Notes under the pieces: generated by a model
The model's database searches: none
What the model saw: the letters and a program-made list of their open reading frames with translations, nothing else
Told to the model about the DNA's origin: nothing
Assembly (NCBI RefSeq): GCF_014211975.1
Contig: NZ_CP060084.1
Span: 620,001 to 684,000 of the forward strand
Length of the DNA stretch: 64,000 bases
Origin: Teredinibacter haidensis
Lineage (GTDB): Bacteria; Pseudomonadota; Gammaproteobacteria; Pseudomonadales; Cellvibrionaceae
Direction: 5' to 3'
Translations under genes and position numbers: made by a program
Shown: positions 17,016 through 26,767 of the stretch, in pieces
Layout: every line of letters starts with the position of its first letter
Position numbering within the stretch: the first letter of the stretch is position 1

Positions 17016-17900
17016 ATGACCAGACTATACGGCGCCATAGAAGCTGGCGGGACTAAATTTGTGTGTGCCGTGGGCACCGGGCCGGAGGATATTAAGGATA
17101 TTCGCTTTCCCACCACAACACCGCAGCAAACGCTACAGCGGGCCGTCGATTTTTTTCTGCCTTACCGTCAACAGTTGGCGGCAATCGGTGTGGGTTCTTT
17201 TGGGCCCATAGATTTACATAGGGATTCGCCATCTTACGGCTGTATTACCTCTACACCAAAGCCCGGTTGGGCTAATACCTCTGTGGTGGGGGCTTTAGGG
17301 GCCCATTTTGATATTCCCATTGGTTTCGATACTGATGTTAATGGCGCGGCGTTGGGGGAGGCCAAGTGGGGAGCCGCTCAGGGGTTAGACGATTTTATTT
17401 ATCTGACTATTGGTACCGGTATTGGTGGCGGTGTGGTGAGTGGTGGCCAGTTGGTGCACGGGCTGGTTCATCCCGAGCTTGGCCATAGTTTTTTGCCAAA
17501 ATTACCAGAGGACGGTTACAAGGGGCGGTGTCCCTACCATGGCGATAGCTGCTTTGAAGGCCTAGCGGCGGGCCCTGCGATAGAGGAACGCTGGCAGGTA
17601 CCGGGGGCCGAACTGGCGGCAGATCATCCCGCGTGGAATATGGAAGCTGAATATATTGCCCTGGCGTTGGCGAGCTATTTTTGCACGTTGTCGCCACAAA
17701 GGATTATCTTGGGCGGAGGCGTTATGGATCAAAGTCATTTGATTTCCATGGTGCGAGAGAAAGTACAGAAGCGGTTGAACGGCTATATTCAGCATTCGGC
17801 TATTCTAGATGACATTGAAAACACCATAGTACTTCCGGGGCTGGGTAGTAAAGCCGGCATTCTCGGTGCGATGGTTCTGGCGCAACAACTAGAGGGGTAA
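17016..17900 (+). CDS. ROK-family fructokinase
   Basis: 294 residues. The ATP-binding phosphate loop is YGAIEAGGTKFVCAVG at residues 5-20. FDTDVNGAALGEAKWGAAQG holds the catalytic Asp, and YLTIGTGIGGGVVSGGQLVHG follows. The zinc-binding region reads HPELGHSFLPKLPEDGYKGR then CPYHGDSCFEGLAAGPAI, with the conserved His and Cys ligands. This combination is typical of bacterial ROK fructokinases (ScrK/YdhR type, EC 2.7.1.4), which phosphorylate fructose with ATP in the cytoplasm. The RBS AAGGAG lies 7 bases before the ATG. It is followed 2 bases later by a DsbA-like gene, so the two form an operon. Confidence 0.88.
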   Translation: MTRLYGAIEAGGTKFVCAVGTGPEDIKDIRFPTTTPQQTLQRAVDFFLPYRQQLAAIGVGSFGPIDLHRDSPSYGCITSTPKPGWANTSVVGALGAHFDIPIGFDTDVNGAALGEAKWGAAQGLDDFIYLTIGTGIGGGVVSGGQLVHGLVHPELGHSFLPKLPEDGYKGRCPYHGDSCFEGLAAGPAIEERWQVPGAELAADHPAWNMEAEYIALALASYFCTLSPQRIILGGGVMDQSHLISMVREKVQKRLNGYIQHSAILDDIENTIVLPGLGSKAGILGAMVLAQQLEG

Positions 17901-17902
17901 AC

Positions 17903-18574
17903 GTGTCCAAAATCCAAATAGATCATTTTTCCGATGTGTTATGTATATGGGCCTATGTGTCGCAGATTCGGGTGGACGAACTGATATCCGAGTTTGGCGA
18001 CAAGGTGGAGGTCGCCTTTCATTTTTTCCCTGTCTTTGGTGATGTGCCGGGGAAAATTGAAAAAAATTGGAGTCACAGGGGTGGGGTTAAAGCCTATAGC
18101 TCCCATGTACAATCGGTTGCCGATAAGTTTGATCATGTATCGATTCATCCGGATGTCTGGGTGAAAAACACACCTCAATCTTCACTGCCCGCCCACCTGT
18201 TTTTGTCTGCGGCAAAAATGGCAGAAGCTAACGGCGAGGCGAAAGCGGGTTCTTTTCTTCATTTTATGCAGAAGGTGCGCGAAGCTTTTTTTGTGGACGC
18301 GAGGGATATATCCAACCGCATGGAATTGTTGGCTATTACCGAACAGGCAGGCTTACCCATTGCCGTGATTCGTGAGGCGGTGGATAGTGGCAGGGCTCAC
18401 TCGATGATTTGTGGCAACATGCATCACTCTGTGGACTTGGGTATTCAATCCAGCCCAACGTTGATTTTTAATGAGGGTAGGCAAAAGCTTTCGGGTAATG
18501 TGGGTTACCGTATTATCGAAGCGAATATTCGGGAACTATTGGAAAACCCTGCAGGGCAGCAGTCATGGTGTTGA
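17903..18574 (+). CDS. DsbA/FrnE-like thioredoxin-fold oxidoreductase
   Basis: 223 residues from a GTG start just after the fructokinase stop; AGAGGGG lies upstream. The fold is suggested by IQIDHFSDVLCIWAYVSQIR at the N-terminus, a helical insert, and GIQSSPTLIFNEGRQKLSGNVGYR at the C-terminus. The SSPT segment corresponds to the cis-Pro loop. The active-site position reads C-I-W-A, so only one of the usual two CxxC cysteines is kept. This resembles the 2-hydroxychromene-2-carboxylate isomerase/FrnE branch rather than a dithiol oxidase. No signal peptide is seen, so it is probably cytoplasmic. A weak hairpin follows the stop. Confidence 0.75.
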   Translation: MSKIQIDHFSDVLCIWAYVSQIRVDELISEFGDKVEVAFHFFPVFGDVPGKIEKNWSHRGGVKAYSSHVQSVADKFDHVSIHPDVWVKNTPQSSLPAHLFLSAAKMAEANGEAKAGSFLHFMQKVREAFFVDARDISNRMELLAITEQAGLPIAVIREAVDSGRAHSMICGNMHHSVDLGIQSSPTLIFNEGRQKLSGNVGYRIIEANIRELLENPAGQQSWC

Positions 18575-18581
18575 TCGACAA

Positions 18582-18606
18582 ATTCCCGTTTACAGGGAAT
18601 ATTTCT
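18582..18606 (+). terminator. Possible terminator after the fructokinase operon
   Basis: ATTCCC (18582-18587) pairs with GGGAAT (18595-18600) and is followed by ATTTCT. A short stem with a weak T tract. Confidence 0.35.
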
Positions 18607-18715
18607 GGGGGCACACATTTTTGACGCATTAAACTCTATGTAACCATTTCGTCATGTAAATCTCATATCGCTGTCATGCTGTGATATTAACGTGGTTATA
18701 TGCGGAGGGTATTAC

Positions 18716-19228
18716 ATGCGTTTATTGCAGAACATACATCAATTTGATCTGATGACTTTTGACTGGTGCTTACGACGAAAGCACCGTCAGTTGGCGGTGA
18801 GCCTTAGCCGTTATGTTTCGCGTACAGCGGACGGCCCTCTCTATGCGGTAATTGGCGCGGTTTTTATGCTGCAGCAGAACTGGGCTATGGCCAAGCTGAT
18901 GGCGCTCGCGTTTCTAGTAGAGCGCATTTTCTACTTCATTTTTAAATCTTCATTCCGCCGAAACCGACCAGCTGTGGCAATTCCTGGTTTTAAAAGTGCG
19001 GTGGTTCCCTCCGATCAGTTCAGTTTTCCTTCCGGTCATACATCGGCTGCCTTTTTGGTCGCCTGCGCACTTTCATCGGCATTTCCAATTCTAGCCTGGG
19101 TGCTCTATCCGTGGGCTGTCTGTGTAGGCTCTGCCAGGGTTATGCTCGGGGTACATTTCCCAACAGATATTTTGGCTGGTGCTTTGTTGGGCCACAGTAT
19201 TTGCCTGTTGATTCTGGGCCTTATCTAA
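18716..19228 (+). CDS. PAP2-family membrane phosphatase
   Basis: 170 residues from the ATG at 18716, chosen because GGAGGG sits 7 bases upstream; an in-frame GTG at 18692 has no such site. The three PAP2 phosphatase motifs are present: KSSFRRNRP (Kx6RP), PSGHTSAAF (PSGH) and ARVMLGVHFPTD (Rx5HxxxD, with Ala in place of the usual Ser before Arg). Four to five membrane segments are visible. It likely dephosphorylates a lipid phosphate such as undecaprenyl pyrophosphate or phosphatidic acid. It lies 22 bases before an MJ1255-type glycosyltransferase gene, so the two probably act together on a lipid-linked sugar. Confidence 0.85.
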   Translation: MRLLQNIHQFDLMTFDWCLRRKHRQLAVSLSRYVSRTADGPLYAVIGAVFMLQQNWAMAKLMALAFLVERIFYFIFKSSFRRNRPAVAIPGFKSAVVPSDQFSFPSGHTSAAFLVACALSSAFPILAWVLYPWAVCVGSARVMLGVHFPTDILAGALLGHSICLLILGLI

Positions 19229-19250
19229 ACAAAGAGCAAAAATAAACAGC

Positions 19251-20336
19251 ATGAAAATACTTTACGGTGTCCAGGGAACTGGCAACGGGCATATCAGCCG
19301 TGCGCGTGCTATGAATAAATATTTACGCGAATTTGGTGTGGAGGTGGATTATATTTTTTCTGGACGTGAGCGGGAAAAATATTTCGATATGGAAGAGTTT
19401 GGTGATTGGCGCTGCTATAAAGGTTTAACCTTTCTTCATAGCGCGGGCCAGCTTAATATCATGCGCACATTAAAAGAGGCAAAAATACGGCAGGTGTGGC
19501 GTGACATTAACGAACTAAAGCTGGATGCTTACGATCTGATTGTAACCGACTTTGAGCCAATAACTGCTTGGGCTGCAAGGCGAGCGGGGCGGATCTGTCT
19601 CGGTGTGGGTCACCAGTACGCTTTTAATCACAGTGTTCCGCTACGTGGCCATAATTTTGTGGGCCGCAAAATTATGGCGCTATTTGCACCGGCCAGCGAA
19701 AGCCTGGGGTTGCACTGGCACCATTTCAATCAGCCCATTTTGCCGCCTATTGTCGATATGGATCATATTGATGATCCGGTGGACGAGAAGAAAATACTGG
19801 TATACCTGGGTTTTGAAGACAGTGAGCAAGTGGTCAGTTTGTTGGAGCCCTTCGAAGACTACACCTTTTGCCACTATGGGCCTTTCCCTGAATATGAGAG
19901 CCGAGGCCATATTAAGCTGAAGCCCTTATCGCGGGACGGTTTTAAATACGATCTGGCAACCGCCAGTGGTGTTATCTGCAACGCGGGTTTTGAGCTTTCG
20001 AGTGAAGCCGTTCAATTGGGTAAAAAATTACTGGTTAAACCTCTAATTGGGCAGCTGGAGCAGTTGTCCAACGCCAGGGCCATGGAAGAGCTGGGCTTGG
20101 CTATGACGATGGATACTTTGAACTCGGAAAGCGTTGCCGATTGGTTAAATAATTTCCATGCCCCGCAGGTGGAATACCCCAATGTTGCAAAGGCGATTGC
20201 CCGCTGGATTAAAGACCGGGAATGGGAGAGAAAAGGCTCCAAAGAGGAGCTTATTAAAGCCCTTTGGCAGGCTGTAGAAAGTCGTGGTGTGGAGCGCTTT
20301 AAAAGTAATCCGCTGCCATTATGCTTGGCGGTTTAG
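19251..20336 (+). CDS. MJ1255/VC2487-type glycosyltransferase
   Basis: 361 residues. The start MKILYGVQGTGNGHISRARA holds the GTGxGHxxRA loop typical of GT1/MurG-like enzymes of the MJ1255 (TIGR00661) family. DLIVTDFEPITAWAARR follows. The C-terminal donor-binding part reads ASGVICNAGFELSSEAVQLG and KLLVKPLIGQLEQLSNARAM, which matches the UDP-sugar binding region. The protein is soluble or membrane-associated and would add a sugar to an unknown acceptor. Co-occurrence with a PAP2 phosphatase suggests lipid-linked glycan chemistry. Confidence 0.82.
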   Translation: MKILYGVQGTGNGHISRARAMNKYLREFGVEVDYIFSGREREKYFDMEEFGDWRCYKGLTFLHSAGQLNIMRTLKEAKIRQVWRDINELKLDAYDLIVTDFEPITAWAARRAGRICLGVGHQYAFNHSVPLRGHNFVGRKIMALFAPASESLGLHWHHFNQPILPPIVDMDHIDDPVDEKKILVYLGFEDSEQVVSLLEPFEDYTFCHYGPFPEYESRGHIKLKPLSRDGFKYDLATASGVICNAGFELSSEAVQLGKKLLVKPLIGQLEQLSNARAMEELGLAMTMDTLNSESVADWLNNFHAPQVEYPNVAKAIARWIKDREWERKGSKEELIKALWQAVESRGVERFKSNPLPLCLAV

Positions 20337-21359
20337 AACAGCTCAGAACAATCTCTATATAGAAACGCTCAATCTGAGTCGAAGCAATATCGTGCTCGAC
20401 GCTGCGGATAATGTTTAGGATTTTATTGTTCGCGACCTCCGATTTTAACTATTTATCAAATGCTTCATTTATCTTCCTCTGGTTATCATTGCTCTACGTT
20501 TGAGTGCTGCAGCTACGGGGGCGTCGATATTGGCGGCTATCTCCTTCATGATTTCACTTTACCAGTCTGCATTCTGTATGATCTGAGGATAAATCGGATT
20601 TCCCCAAAACCTTCGATAAATCTCGGTCTTTCAAATAACATGCTCAGAGGTTTCCTTGTTGCGGTTGACATAAATTTTTTTCAGCGGAGGTCGCAATAAA
20701 TTCGGTCATGCTTTTGGTGTGAGCCGTAACGTTATCGACTATGCTGGAGATATCGCCTGTAGATTGGGATGTTTACCGGACGGCTTCTCCGCTTTCATTT
20801 ATAAAAAGGGCTATATGGTGTCGATCACTTCTGATATTGGGGAAGATACGACAGCCGGTTTTTTGATAGTGCGGTCTATTGTGTGTGAAAACGCTAATAT
20901 GGCTGACTTTCGAGGAAGCATGTACAATCCGTCGGCTGTAGGGAGTTGGTTGCGTGGGGAAACTAACGTCCTCCAGCGTGGTTAAGGTAAACAGGGTAAC
21001 GTTCTTGGCCATGAGGTTTTAGTGTTTTTGTCTCAATGCAGCCCTTGCCCTCGGTTTTATTCATATCTTGCCGATAAGAAAAGGTAGAGCGCCATTCTCC
21101 CGCTGCTTTGGGAAAAGTGCCTCGTGGCACTTACACAGAAGCTGTTTACCTCTGGTGATTTTCTGCCGAAAAAATGCAGGTATGAACCTCTGAAATTAGG
21201 CTAGAGTGGGATATAACTCTCAGAATAAGAGGGCTGTAGTACTATTTTCTTAGTAAAAACCCCAATAACATATTGTTTTTAATGAAAAATCGCCCCCGGT
21301 TTATGAGTTGCTAGGTTAAACTATGGGAGTTTAATGAGATCAAGAGACAACTACACTAG
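20337..21359. other. Long intergenic region upstream of the Lap operon
   Basis: About 1.0 kb with no supportable gene. Open frames at 20460-20699 and 20719-20985 (plus) and 20773-21012 (minus) lack RBS and family marks. A few minus-strand stretches look protein-like but are broken by stops, so a decayed gene is possible. A perfect hairpin AAGTGCC-TCGT-GGCACTT lies at 21115-21132. The promoter of the secretion operon should lie in the last 200 bases. Confidence 0.45.
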
Positions 21360-23219
21360 ATGTCAGTCCAAATAATGATACGTTTACTAACAGCATTCTG
21401 CTGCCTCTCCTTGGGCCTTTTCAGCCCCTATTCCGCATCTGAAGCGCTAGAAAAACACACCTTAAAAGGTGCTGTAGCGCAAGCTGCTATCAGCAATCCT
21501 GGTGTTCAGGCGGCATGGAATGCGTTTGAAGCGGCTAACCAGGGCGTTAGAGCATCGCGAGGGCGGTATCTGCCAAAGCTGGATTTGACGCTAGAGCATG
21601 GAAAAGAGAGAACAGAAGACCCCCAGCAGATAGAAGAGTCTTATGACACCAAGATCTATCAGCTTGTTATGACGCAAATGCTGTTTGATGGCTTTGCGAC
21701 TAAACAGGATGTCGCCAAGCAAAATTTTATCAAGCTTGCGCGTTACTACGAGTTCAGGCAGGTTGCCGAGGAAACCGCACTGGAAACGGCCCAGGCTTAC
21801 TTGGATGTTTTACGTTATCGGGAGCTGGTTGATCTTTCCAGAGAAAACTATTTCCAGCATGTCCGTTACCACAAGGATATTGAAGACCGGGCGAACTCGG
21901 GGATTGGACGTGGGGTGGATCTAGAGCAGGCTAAAGCACGATTGGCTCTCGCCGAATCCAATGTACTGACTGAGACCACTAATCTTTACGATGTTTCTGC
22001 GCGCTATCAGAGGTTGGTTGGCACCTTCCCTGGTATGTTAATGGAGCAGCCTGAATTACCTGAAACAACGATTCCGTCACAACGCAAAGATGCCCTAACA
22101 CGAGCGTTTAATTCCAACCCCCAGTTGAATGCATCGATTGAAAACATTCGTGCTGCCCGGGCAGACTTAAAGGGAAAAGCGGCCCCTATGATGCCTCGTT
22201 TGGATCTTAGGTTGCGAAAGCAGATTGACGAAAATACCCGTGGCTTTCCTGGTGAATACGATGAAGAAGCCATTGAACTCGTGCTCTCATACAACCTGTA
22301 CAACGGTGGAAGCGATAAAGCCAGGCGTAAGCAATCCAGATATTTAATGTATGAAGCGGTGGACACGCGAAACAGAGTTTGCCGCGAGGTAAGACAAACC
22401 GTCGCTATTGCACACAACGATATTTACAGTAAAGAAACCCTTATTGGGTATTTGAAAAAAAATGTTGATGCAATAGCGCGTGCGCGTCTGGCCTACAAAA
22501 ACCAATTTGATATTGGTCAGCGAACGCTCTTGGATTTACTCGATACCGAAAATGAATTTTTTGAGGTAAATCGCACGTTAGTGAATGAACGGTATGCCTT
22601 AGTGTTGGCGAAAGTACGCACCATGGTAGGAATGGGTACTTTTCTCTATGCGTTGAAGGTTGACAGTTTGGATAAAGAAGTTTTTGACGATTTGGATTTG
22701 AGCCAGGAAGAGTCATTAAAGGCCCGGTGCCCAGCAGAATCGCCGGTAATGCAAAGTATTGATTTTGATAAAAACAAAATTCTGGGTGATCGAAACTTTC
22801 AGTCAATACCGCTGGCCCAGAGGGAAGTGATGCGACTGGATATTAAATTCAACCATCAATCTGCAGGCTTAGGTCTAGTCAACGGGCCGGAAATTGAACG
22901 CGCGGCCTCTTTTCTATGTGAGAATCCAAATATCCGTGGCGTGGTTGAGGGGCACACCAATTCACTTGGATCGGATGATTACAATTTGGAGCTGTCACAG
23001 GCTCGTGCAAATTCAGTACGAGCCGCGTTAATTCAGCAGTGCAGTAGCGCGAAAGGTCGGCTTTCTGCTGTTGGTTTTGGTGAAATTCGCCCGATTGCTC
23101 GTAACGATTCAGAGCTTGGCCGCGCAACCAATCGGCGTGTGGAGTTGGTGTTAGAGAGTGGAAAAGGTAGTTATACGATCCAGGATGGCCATTCTGAACC
23201 CAATTCCTCTAAAAACTGA
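21360..23219 (+). CDS. lapE: TolC-family outer-membrane channel fused to a C-terminal OmpA domain (LapE role)
   Basis: 619 residues. A signal peptide occupies about residues 1-27. Residues about 30-440 are a TolC/AggA-type exporter: LKGAVAQAAISNPGVQAAWN and RGRYLPKLDLTLEHG, then VMTQMLFDGFATK and ETAQAYLDVLRYRELVDLSR. In the second repeat YNLYNGGSDKARRKQS and IGQRTLLDLLDTENEFFE are typical. After a linker, residues about 490-605 are an OmpA-like peptidoglycan-binding domain: IRGVVEGHTNSLGSDDYNLE then LSQARANSV and RATNRRVEL. The channel would connect to LapB and LapC to export the giant adhesin, and the OmpA part would anchor it to the cell wall. Such a fusion is uncommon; LapE and OmpA proteins are usually separate. 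The start codon has only a weak GAGAC upstream. Confidence 0.88.
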   Translation: MSVQIMIRLLTAFCCLSLGLFSPYSASEALEKHTLKGAVAQAAISNPGVQAAWNAFEAANQGVRASRGRYLPKLDLTLEHGKERTEDPQQIEESYDTKIYQLVMTQMLFDGFATKQDVAKQNFIKLARYYEFRQVAEETALETAQAYLDVLRYRELVDLSRENYFQHVRYHKDIEDRANSGIGRGVDLEQAKARLALAESNVLTETTNLYDVSARYQRLVGTFPGMLMEQPELPETTIPSQRKDALTRAFNSNPQLNASIENIRAARADLKGKAAPMMPRLDLRLRKQIDENTRGFPGEYDEEAIELVLSYNLYNGGSDKARRKQSRYLMYEAVDTRNRVCREVRQTVAIAHNDIYSKETLIGYLKKNVDAIARARLAYKNQFDIGQRTLLDLLDTENEFFEVNRTLVNERYALVLAKVRTMVGMGTFLYALKVDSLDKEVFDDLDLSQEESLKARCPAESPVMQSIDFDKNKILGDRNFQSIPLAQREVMRLDIKFNHQSAGLGLVNGPEIERAASFLCENPNIRGVVEGHTNSLGSDDYNLELSQARANSVRAALIQQCSSAKGRLSAVGFGEIRPIARNDSELGRATNRRVELVLESGKGSYTIQDGHSEPNSSKN

Positions 23220-23237
23220 TTGCGGGGGGAGGAATGC

Positions 23238-25358
23238 GTGAGTAAAGTCGATTCACTCCTCGATTGCTTATTGATTCTTGGAGCAATTCACGGGCAAGTT
23301 ACTACTCGCGAATCGTTGACGGCGGGGCTGCCGCTTAAAAATGCTCGCCTCGAACCCGAGCTGTTTTCGCGCGCGGCTAATCGCATTGGTCTGACGACCA
23401 AAATCCATAAAAAAACGCTTAGTCACATTAATCCATCGTTACTTCCGGCCGTTTTGTTACTGCGAGATAATCAGGCTTGCCTGCTGTTGCGTTTTTCTGA
23501 ACAAAAAGGCGCCACGGTTATTTTTCCGGAGCTGGGTGATGCGGCGGTTGATATAAGCGCTGAGGAGCTTGAAGACCAGTATTTAGGACGTGTTATTTTT
23601 GCTCGTCCGAGATTTCGTTTCGATCAACGCAGCCCGGAACTAAAAAATAATCATACACAACAGCATTGGTTCTGGAGTAGCTTTCGAGCGAGCTTTAGTC
23701 TCTACCGTGATGTTTTGATCGCTGCGTTTTTTATTAATTTAATGGCCATCGCGTTACCCTTGTTCACGATGAATGTGTACGATCGCGTAATACCCAACAG
23801 CGCTGTTGAAACACTGTGGGTGTTGGCCATTGGGGTTGCGATTGTTGTGATTGCCGATGCAATATTGCGTACTATTCGTGGGTATTATCTGGATCTTGCC
23901 AGCAAGCGTATTGATATTCGCCTGTCGGCGGAAATCATGGAGCGGGTATTAGGCTTACGCATGGAGTCGCGTCCGGTATCTGCGGGATCTTTTGCGGCAA
24001 ATTTGCGCTCGTTTGAAACCATACGCGATTTTATCACCTCAGCGACTATTACGGCGGTTATCGATTTACCCTTCACTCTTATATTTTTAATTCTGATATT
24101 TTGGATTGCAGGGCCAATGGCGTTACCGGCCTTGATTGGCATGACAGTTATTGTACTTTTTGCGCTCACTACACAGGCCAAGATGGAAGAGCTTACCGAG
24201 ACAACCTATCGGGCGAGTGCTCTACGCAATGCAACGCTTATTGAAAGTCTCGTTGGCTTGGACACCGTAAAGGCGATGGCAGCAGAAGGTATTATGCAAC
24301 GACGCTGGGAACAGTCTGCAACGTTCTTGGCTCGCGTATCGATACGACTTCGTTTACTGGCATCGTCGAATGTTAACCTAGTGATGTGGGTTCAGCAGTG
24401 GGTCACAATAGGGGTGATTATCAGTGGTGTATACCTGATCACTGCCGGCGAATTGTCGATGGGCGGTTTGATCGCCAGCACGATGCTAAGTGCACGCGCC
24501 ATGGCGCCGTTTGGTGGCATCGCGGGTTTGCTTACCCAGTATCACCACGCACGCACGGCCTTTTCTTCGTTAAATGAAATTATGGAGACGCCCGTTGAGC
24601 GAAATCCGGATGCGCGTTTGGTTCACAGGCAAAAATTAAAGGGCAAAATCGAATTCCGCAACGTGTCTTTTACGTACCCTGGCAGTGAAGTCCCTGCGCT
24701 TAAAAATGTTTCTTTTAGTATAGAGCCCGGAGAACATGTGGCTTTCATTGGTCGTGTTGGCTCTGGAAAAAGCAGTTTGCAACGTTTGGCGATTGGCTTG
24801 TTCCAGCCCACTGAGGGTGCGGTATTGGTGGACGGCATCGATGTAAGGCAGCTCGATTTGGCTGAGCTTCGTCAGCAGGTCGGTTATGTCGCACAAGATG
24901 TGACATTGTTTTACGGCAGTTTGCGTGAAAACATCGTACTTGCGCACCCACAGGCTGAAGATGAAGACGTTATTCGCGCAGCGGAATTCGCCAACTTGGG
25001 CGATTTTGTTAATACCCACCCTAACGGTTTCGACATGGTTATTGGTGAGCGTGGTGACTCCATTTCAGGGGGCCAGCGAAAATCGATTGCGCTGGCGCGG
25101 GCGGTTGTCCACGACCCTCAGGTGTTACTACTGGATGAACCAACGGGGTCAATGGATCATTCTACAGAGACCTGGATTAACAATAAAATTCAAGAGTTTA
25201 GCGAAGGCAAAACCGTCCTCGTGGCGACTCACCGAACCTCGGTGTTGGGCTGGGTTGACCGCATAATTGTGATCGACAATGGACAAGTGGTGGCAGATGG
25301 TCCGCGAGACAGTGTCGCCAGCGCATTACGGGAAGGCCGCATAGGAAAGGCTTCATGA
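23238..25358 (+). CDS. lapB: LapB-type type I secretion ABC transporter
   Basis: 706 residues from the GTG at 23238, preferred because GGGGGGAGGAA lies just upstream; an in-frame TTG at 23220 is also possible. The N-terminal 130 residues form a C39-peptidase-like domain without the catalytic Cys, as in other RTX/LapA exporters. Next come the membrane helices (VLIAAFFINLMAIALPLFTM, NVYDRVIPNSAVETLWVLAI). The nucleotide-binding domain has Walker A GRVGSGKSS (near residue 505), signature SGGQRKSIALARA, Walker B VLLLDEPTGSMD and the switch His in VATHRTS. It powers export of the giant adhesin across the inner membrane. It follows lapE closely and overlaps lapC by 4 bases. Confidence 0.93.
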   Translation: MSKVDSLLDCLLILGAIHGQVTTRESLTAGLPLKNARLEPELFSRAANRIGLTTKIHKKTLSHINPSLLPAVLLLRDNQACLLLRFSEQKGATVIFPELGDAAVDISAEELEDQYLGRVIFARPRFRFDQRSPELKNNHTQQHWFWSSFRASFSLYRDVLIAAFFINLMAIALPLFTMNVYDRVIPNSAVETLWVLAIGVAIVVIADAILRTIRGYYLDLASKRIDIRLSAEIMERVLGLRMESRPVSAGSFAANLRSFETIRDFITSATITAVIDLPFTLIFLILIFWIAGPMALPALIGMTVIVLFALTTQAKMEELTETTYRASALRNATLIESLVGLDTVKAMAAEGIMQRRWEQSATFLARVSIRLRLLASSNVNLVMWVQQWVTIGVIISGVYLITAGELSMGGLIASTMLSARAMAPFGGIAGLLTQYHHARTAFSSLNEIMETPVERNPDARLVHRQKLKGKIEFRNVSFTYPGSEVPALKNVSFSIEPGEHVAFIGRVGSGKSSLQRLAIGLFQPTEGAVLVDGIDVRQLDLAELRQQVGYVAQDVTLFYGSLRENIVLAHPQAEDEDVIRAAEFANLGDFVNTHPNGFDMVIGERGDSISGGQRKSIALARAVVHDPQVLLLDEPTGSMDHSTETWINNKIQEFSEGKTVLVATHRTSVLGWVDRIIVIDNGQVVADGPRDSVASALREGRIGKAS

Positions 25359-26767
25359 CTAAGCCAGCAACGCCTGATGGCGGCTCGGAAAACAAAAGGC
25401 GCCTTAGAGATATTGCTGCGCAGCCGCTCGAAAAAATCCTGGAGGCCATTGATACCGCCCCGGATGAAGCCGATTCTTTGACGTGGGAAGACAGCGCTGA
25501 TCGTGCTCAAGTTGAACAAAATCCGATAAAAACACGTGTCATGTTCTACACGCTCTGCTCTTCGATAGTTGCGTTGATCGTTTGGTCGGCTTTTGCGGAA
25601 ATTGACCAGGTCACTCGGGGGGAAGGCAAGGTCATACCTTCTCAGCAGGTGCAGATTCTGCAGTCGCTCGATGGTGGTGTTATCACCGATATTCGCATGA
25701 GAGAAGGTGATATTGTCGAAAGGGATCAGTTACTGGTTAAACTTGATGCCACACGGTTTCAGTCCACCCTACAGGAGAGTCACGCAGAGCTATTAGCGCT
25801 AAAAGCGAAAGTTATTCGCCTGCGGGCGGTTGTGGAGGGCACTGATTTTGTTCCCGGTAGTGAACTCGAAACAGCCGCGCCCGGGCTGGTTGAGCATGAG
25901 CGGCGGCTTTTTGAGACCAGCCAGCAAGAGTTAGAGGTGCTCAAACAAATTGCCCTACAGCAGATTACGCAGAGAGAGCAGGAACTCGAAGAGGCTGAAG
26001 CCACGCGTGATCGGGCCGTGAAAACCTATAGTTTGGCGTCGCGAGAACTTGCTGTAACCCGTCCGTTGGTTGCTACAGGTGCCGTGTCTGAAGTGGAATT
26101 GTTGCGTCTGGAGAGAGATCTGGCCAACATGATCGGTGAGCGCGACCAGGCATTAGCACAAATTCGTCGGCTAAAATCTGCGATTGTTGAAGCTAAGCAA
26201 AAGTACTTGGAAGTGGATCTGAATTTCAAAAATGATATTCGCGAGGGCATGTCCATTGCCATGGCTCGGCTTAGCGTGCTGGAGGGAGCGTCCTCCGGTT
26301 TAAGCGATCGTGTAAAGCAAACCTCGGTGCGTTCCCCGGTGCGAGGAACAATTAAGCGCCTTTTTTACAACACCATTGGCGGTGTGGTGTTACCAGGCAA
26401 GGAGATTGTCGAAATTATCCCCTTGGATGATAGCTTGCTGTTGGAGGCGCGCATTAAGCCCCAGGATATTGCTTTTTTACATCCTGGGCAGTTGGCAAAC
26501 GTTAAATTTACCGCTTACGATTTTGTTGTTTATGGCGGGCTTGACGCCAAGGTGGAGCACATAGGCGCCGATACGGTGACGGATGACAAAGGAAACCCGT
26601 TTTATATTGTGAGAGTACGCACCTTCGAATCCAGCTTGGGGGAGGGTAAGCCGATTATCCCCGGAATGGTCGCAACAGTAGATGTGTTGACGGGTAAAAA
26701 GACAATATTGGCTTACATGCTCAAACCACTCTTGCGAGCCAAACAATACGCACTGACTGAAGAATGA
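25355..26767 (+). CDS. lapC: LapC-type HlyD-family membrane fusion protein
   Basis: 470 residues. The ATG overlaps the lapB stop (ATGA). A cytoplasmic N-terminus is followed by one membrane helix (MFYTLCSSIVALIVWSAFAE). The first lipoyl half reads GEGKVIPSQQVQILQSLDGG followed by VITDIRMREGDIV. A long coiled coil runs from about residue 140 to 300. The second lipoyl half is SVRSPVRGTIKRLFYNTIGG, and the C-terminal beta domain reads KPIIPGMVATVDVLTGKKTI, the HlyD signature. It bridges LapB and the outer-membrane channel. The last codons overlap the LuxR gene by 4 bases, so the three transport genes and the regulator are translationally coupled. Confidence 0.93.
   Translation: MTKPATPDGGSENKRRLRDIAAQPLEKILEAIDTAPDEADSLTWEDSADRAQVEQNPIKTRVMFYTLCSSIVALIVWSAFAEIDQVTRGEGKVIPSQQVQILQSLDGGVITDIRMREGDIVERDQLLVKLDATRFQSTLQESHAELLALKAKVIRLRAVVEGTDFVPGSELETAAPGLVEHERRLFETSQQELEVLKQIALQQITQREQELEEAEATRDRAVKTYSLASRELAVTRPLVATGAVSEVELLRLERDLANMIGERDQALAQIRRLKSAIVEAKQKYLEVDLNFKNDIREGMSIAMARLSVLEGASSGLSDRVKQTSVRSPVRGTIKRLFYNTIGGVVLPGKEIVEIIPLDDSLLLEARIKPQDIAFLHPGQLANVKFTAYDFVVYGGLDAKVEHIGADTVTDDKGNPFYIVRVRTFESSLGEGKPIIPGMVATVDVLTGKKTILAYMLKPLLRAKQYALTEE

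Noticed and set aside
20460..21012. Short genes or a chemoreceptor fragment before the Lap operon
   Set aside because: Frames are broken and no motif could be confirmed; kept only as a possible decayed region.
21200..21360. c-di-GMP riboswitch upstream of the Lap operon
   Set aside because: No GEMM consensus elements were found by eye.
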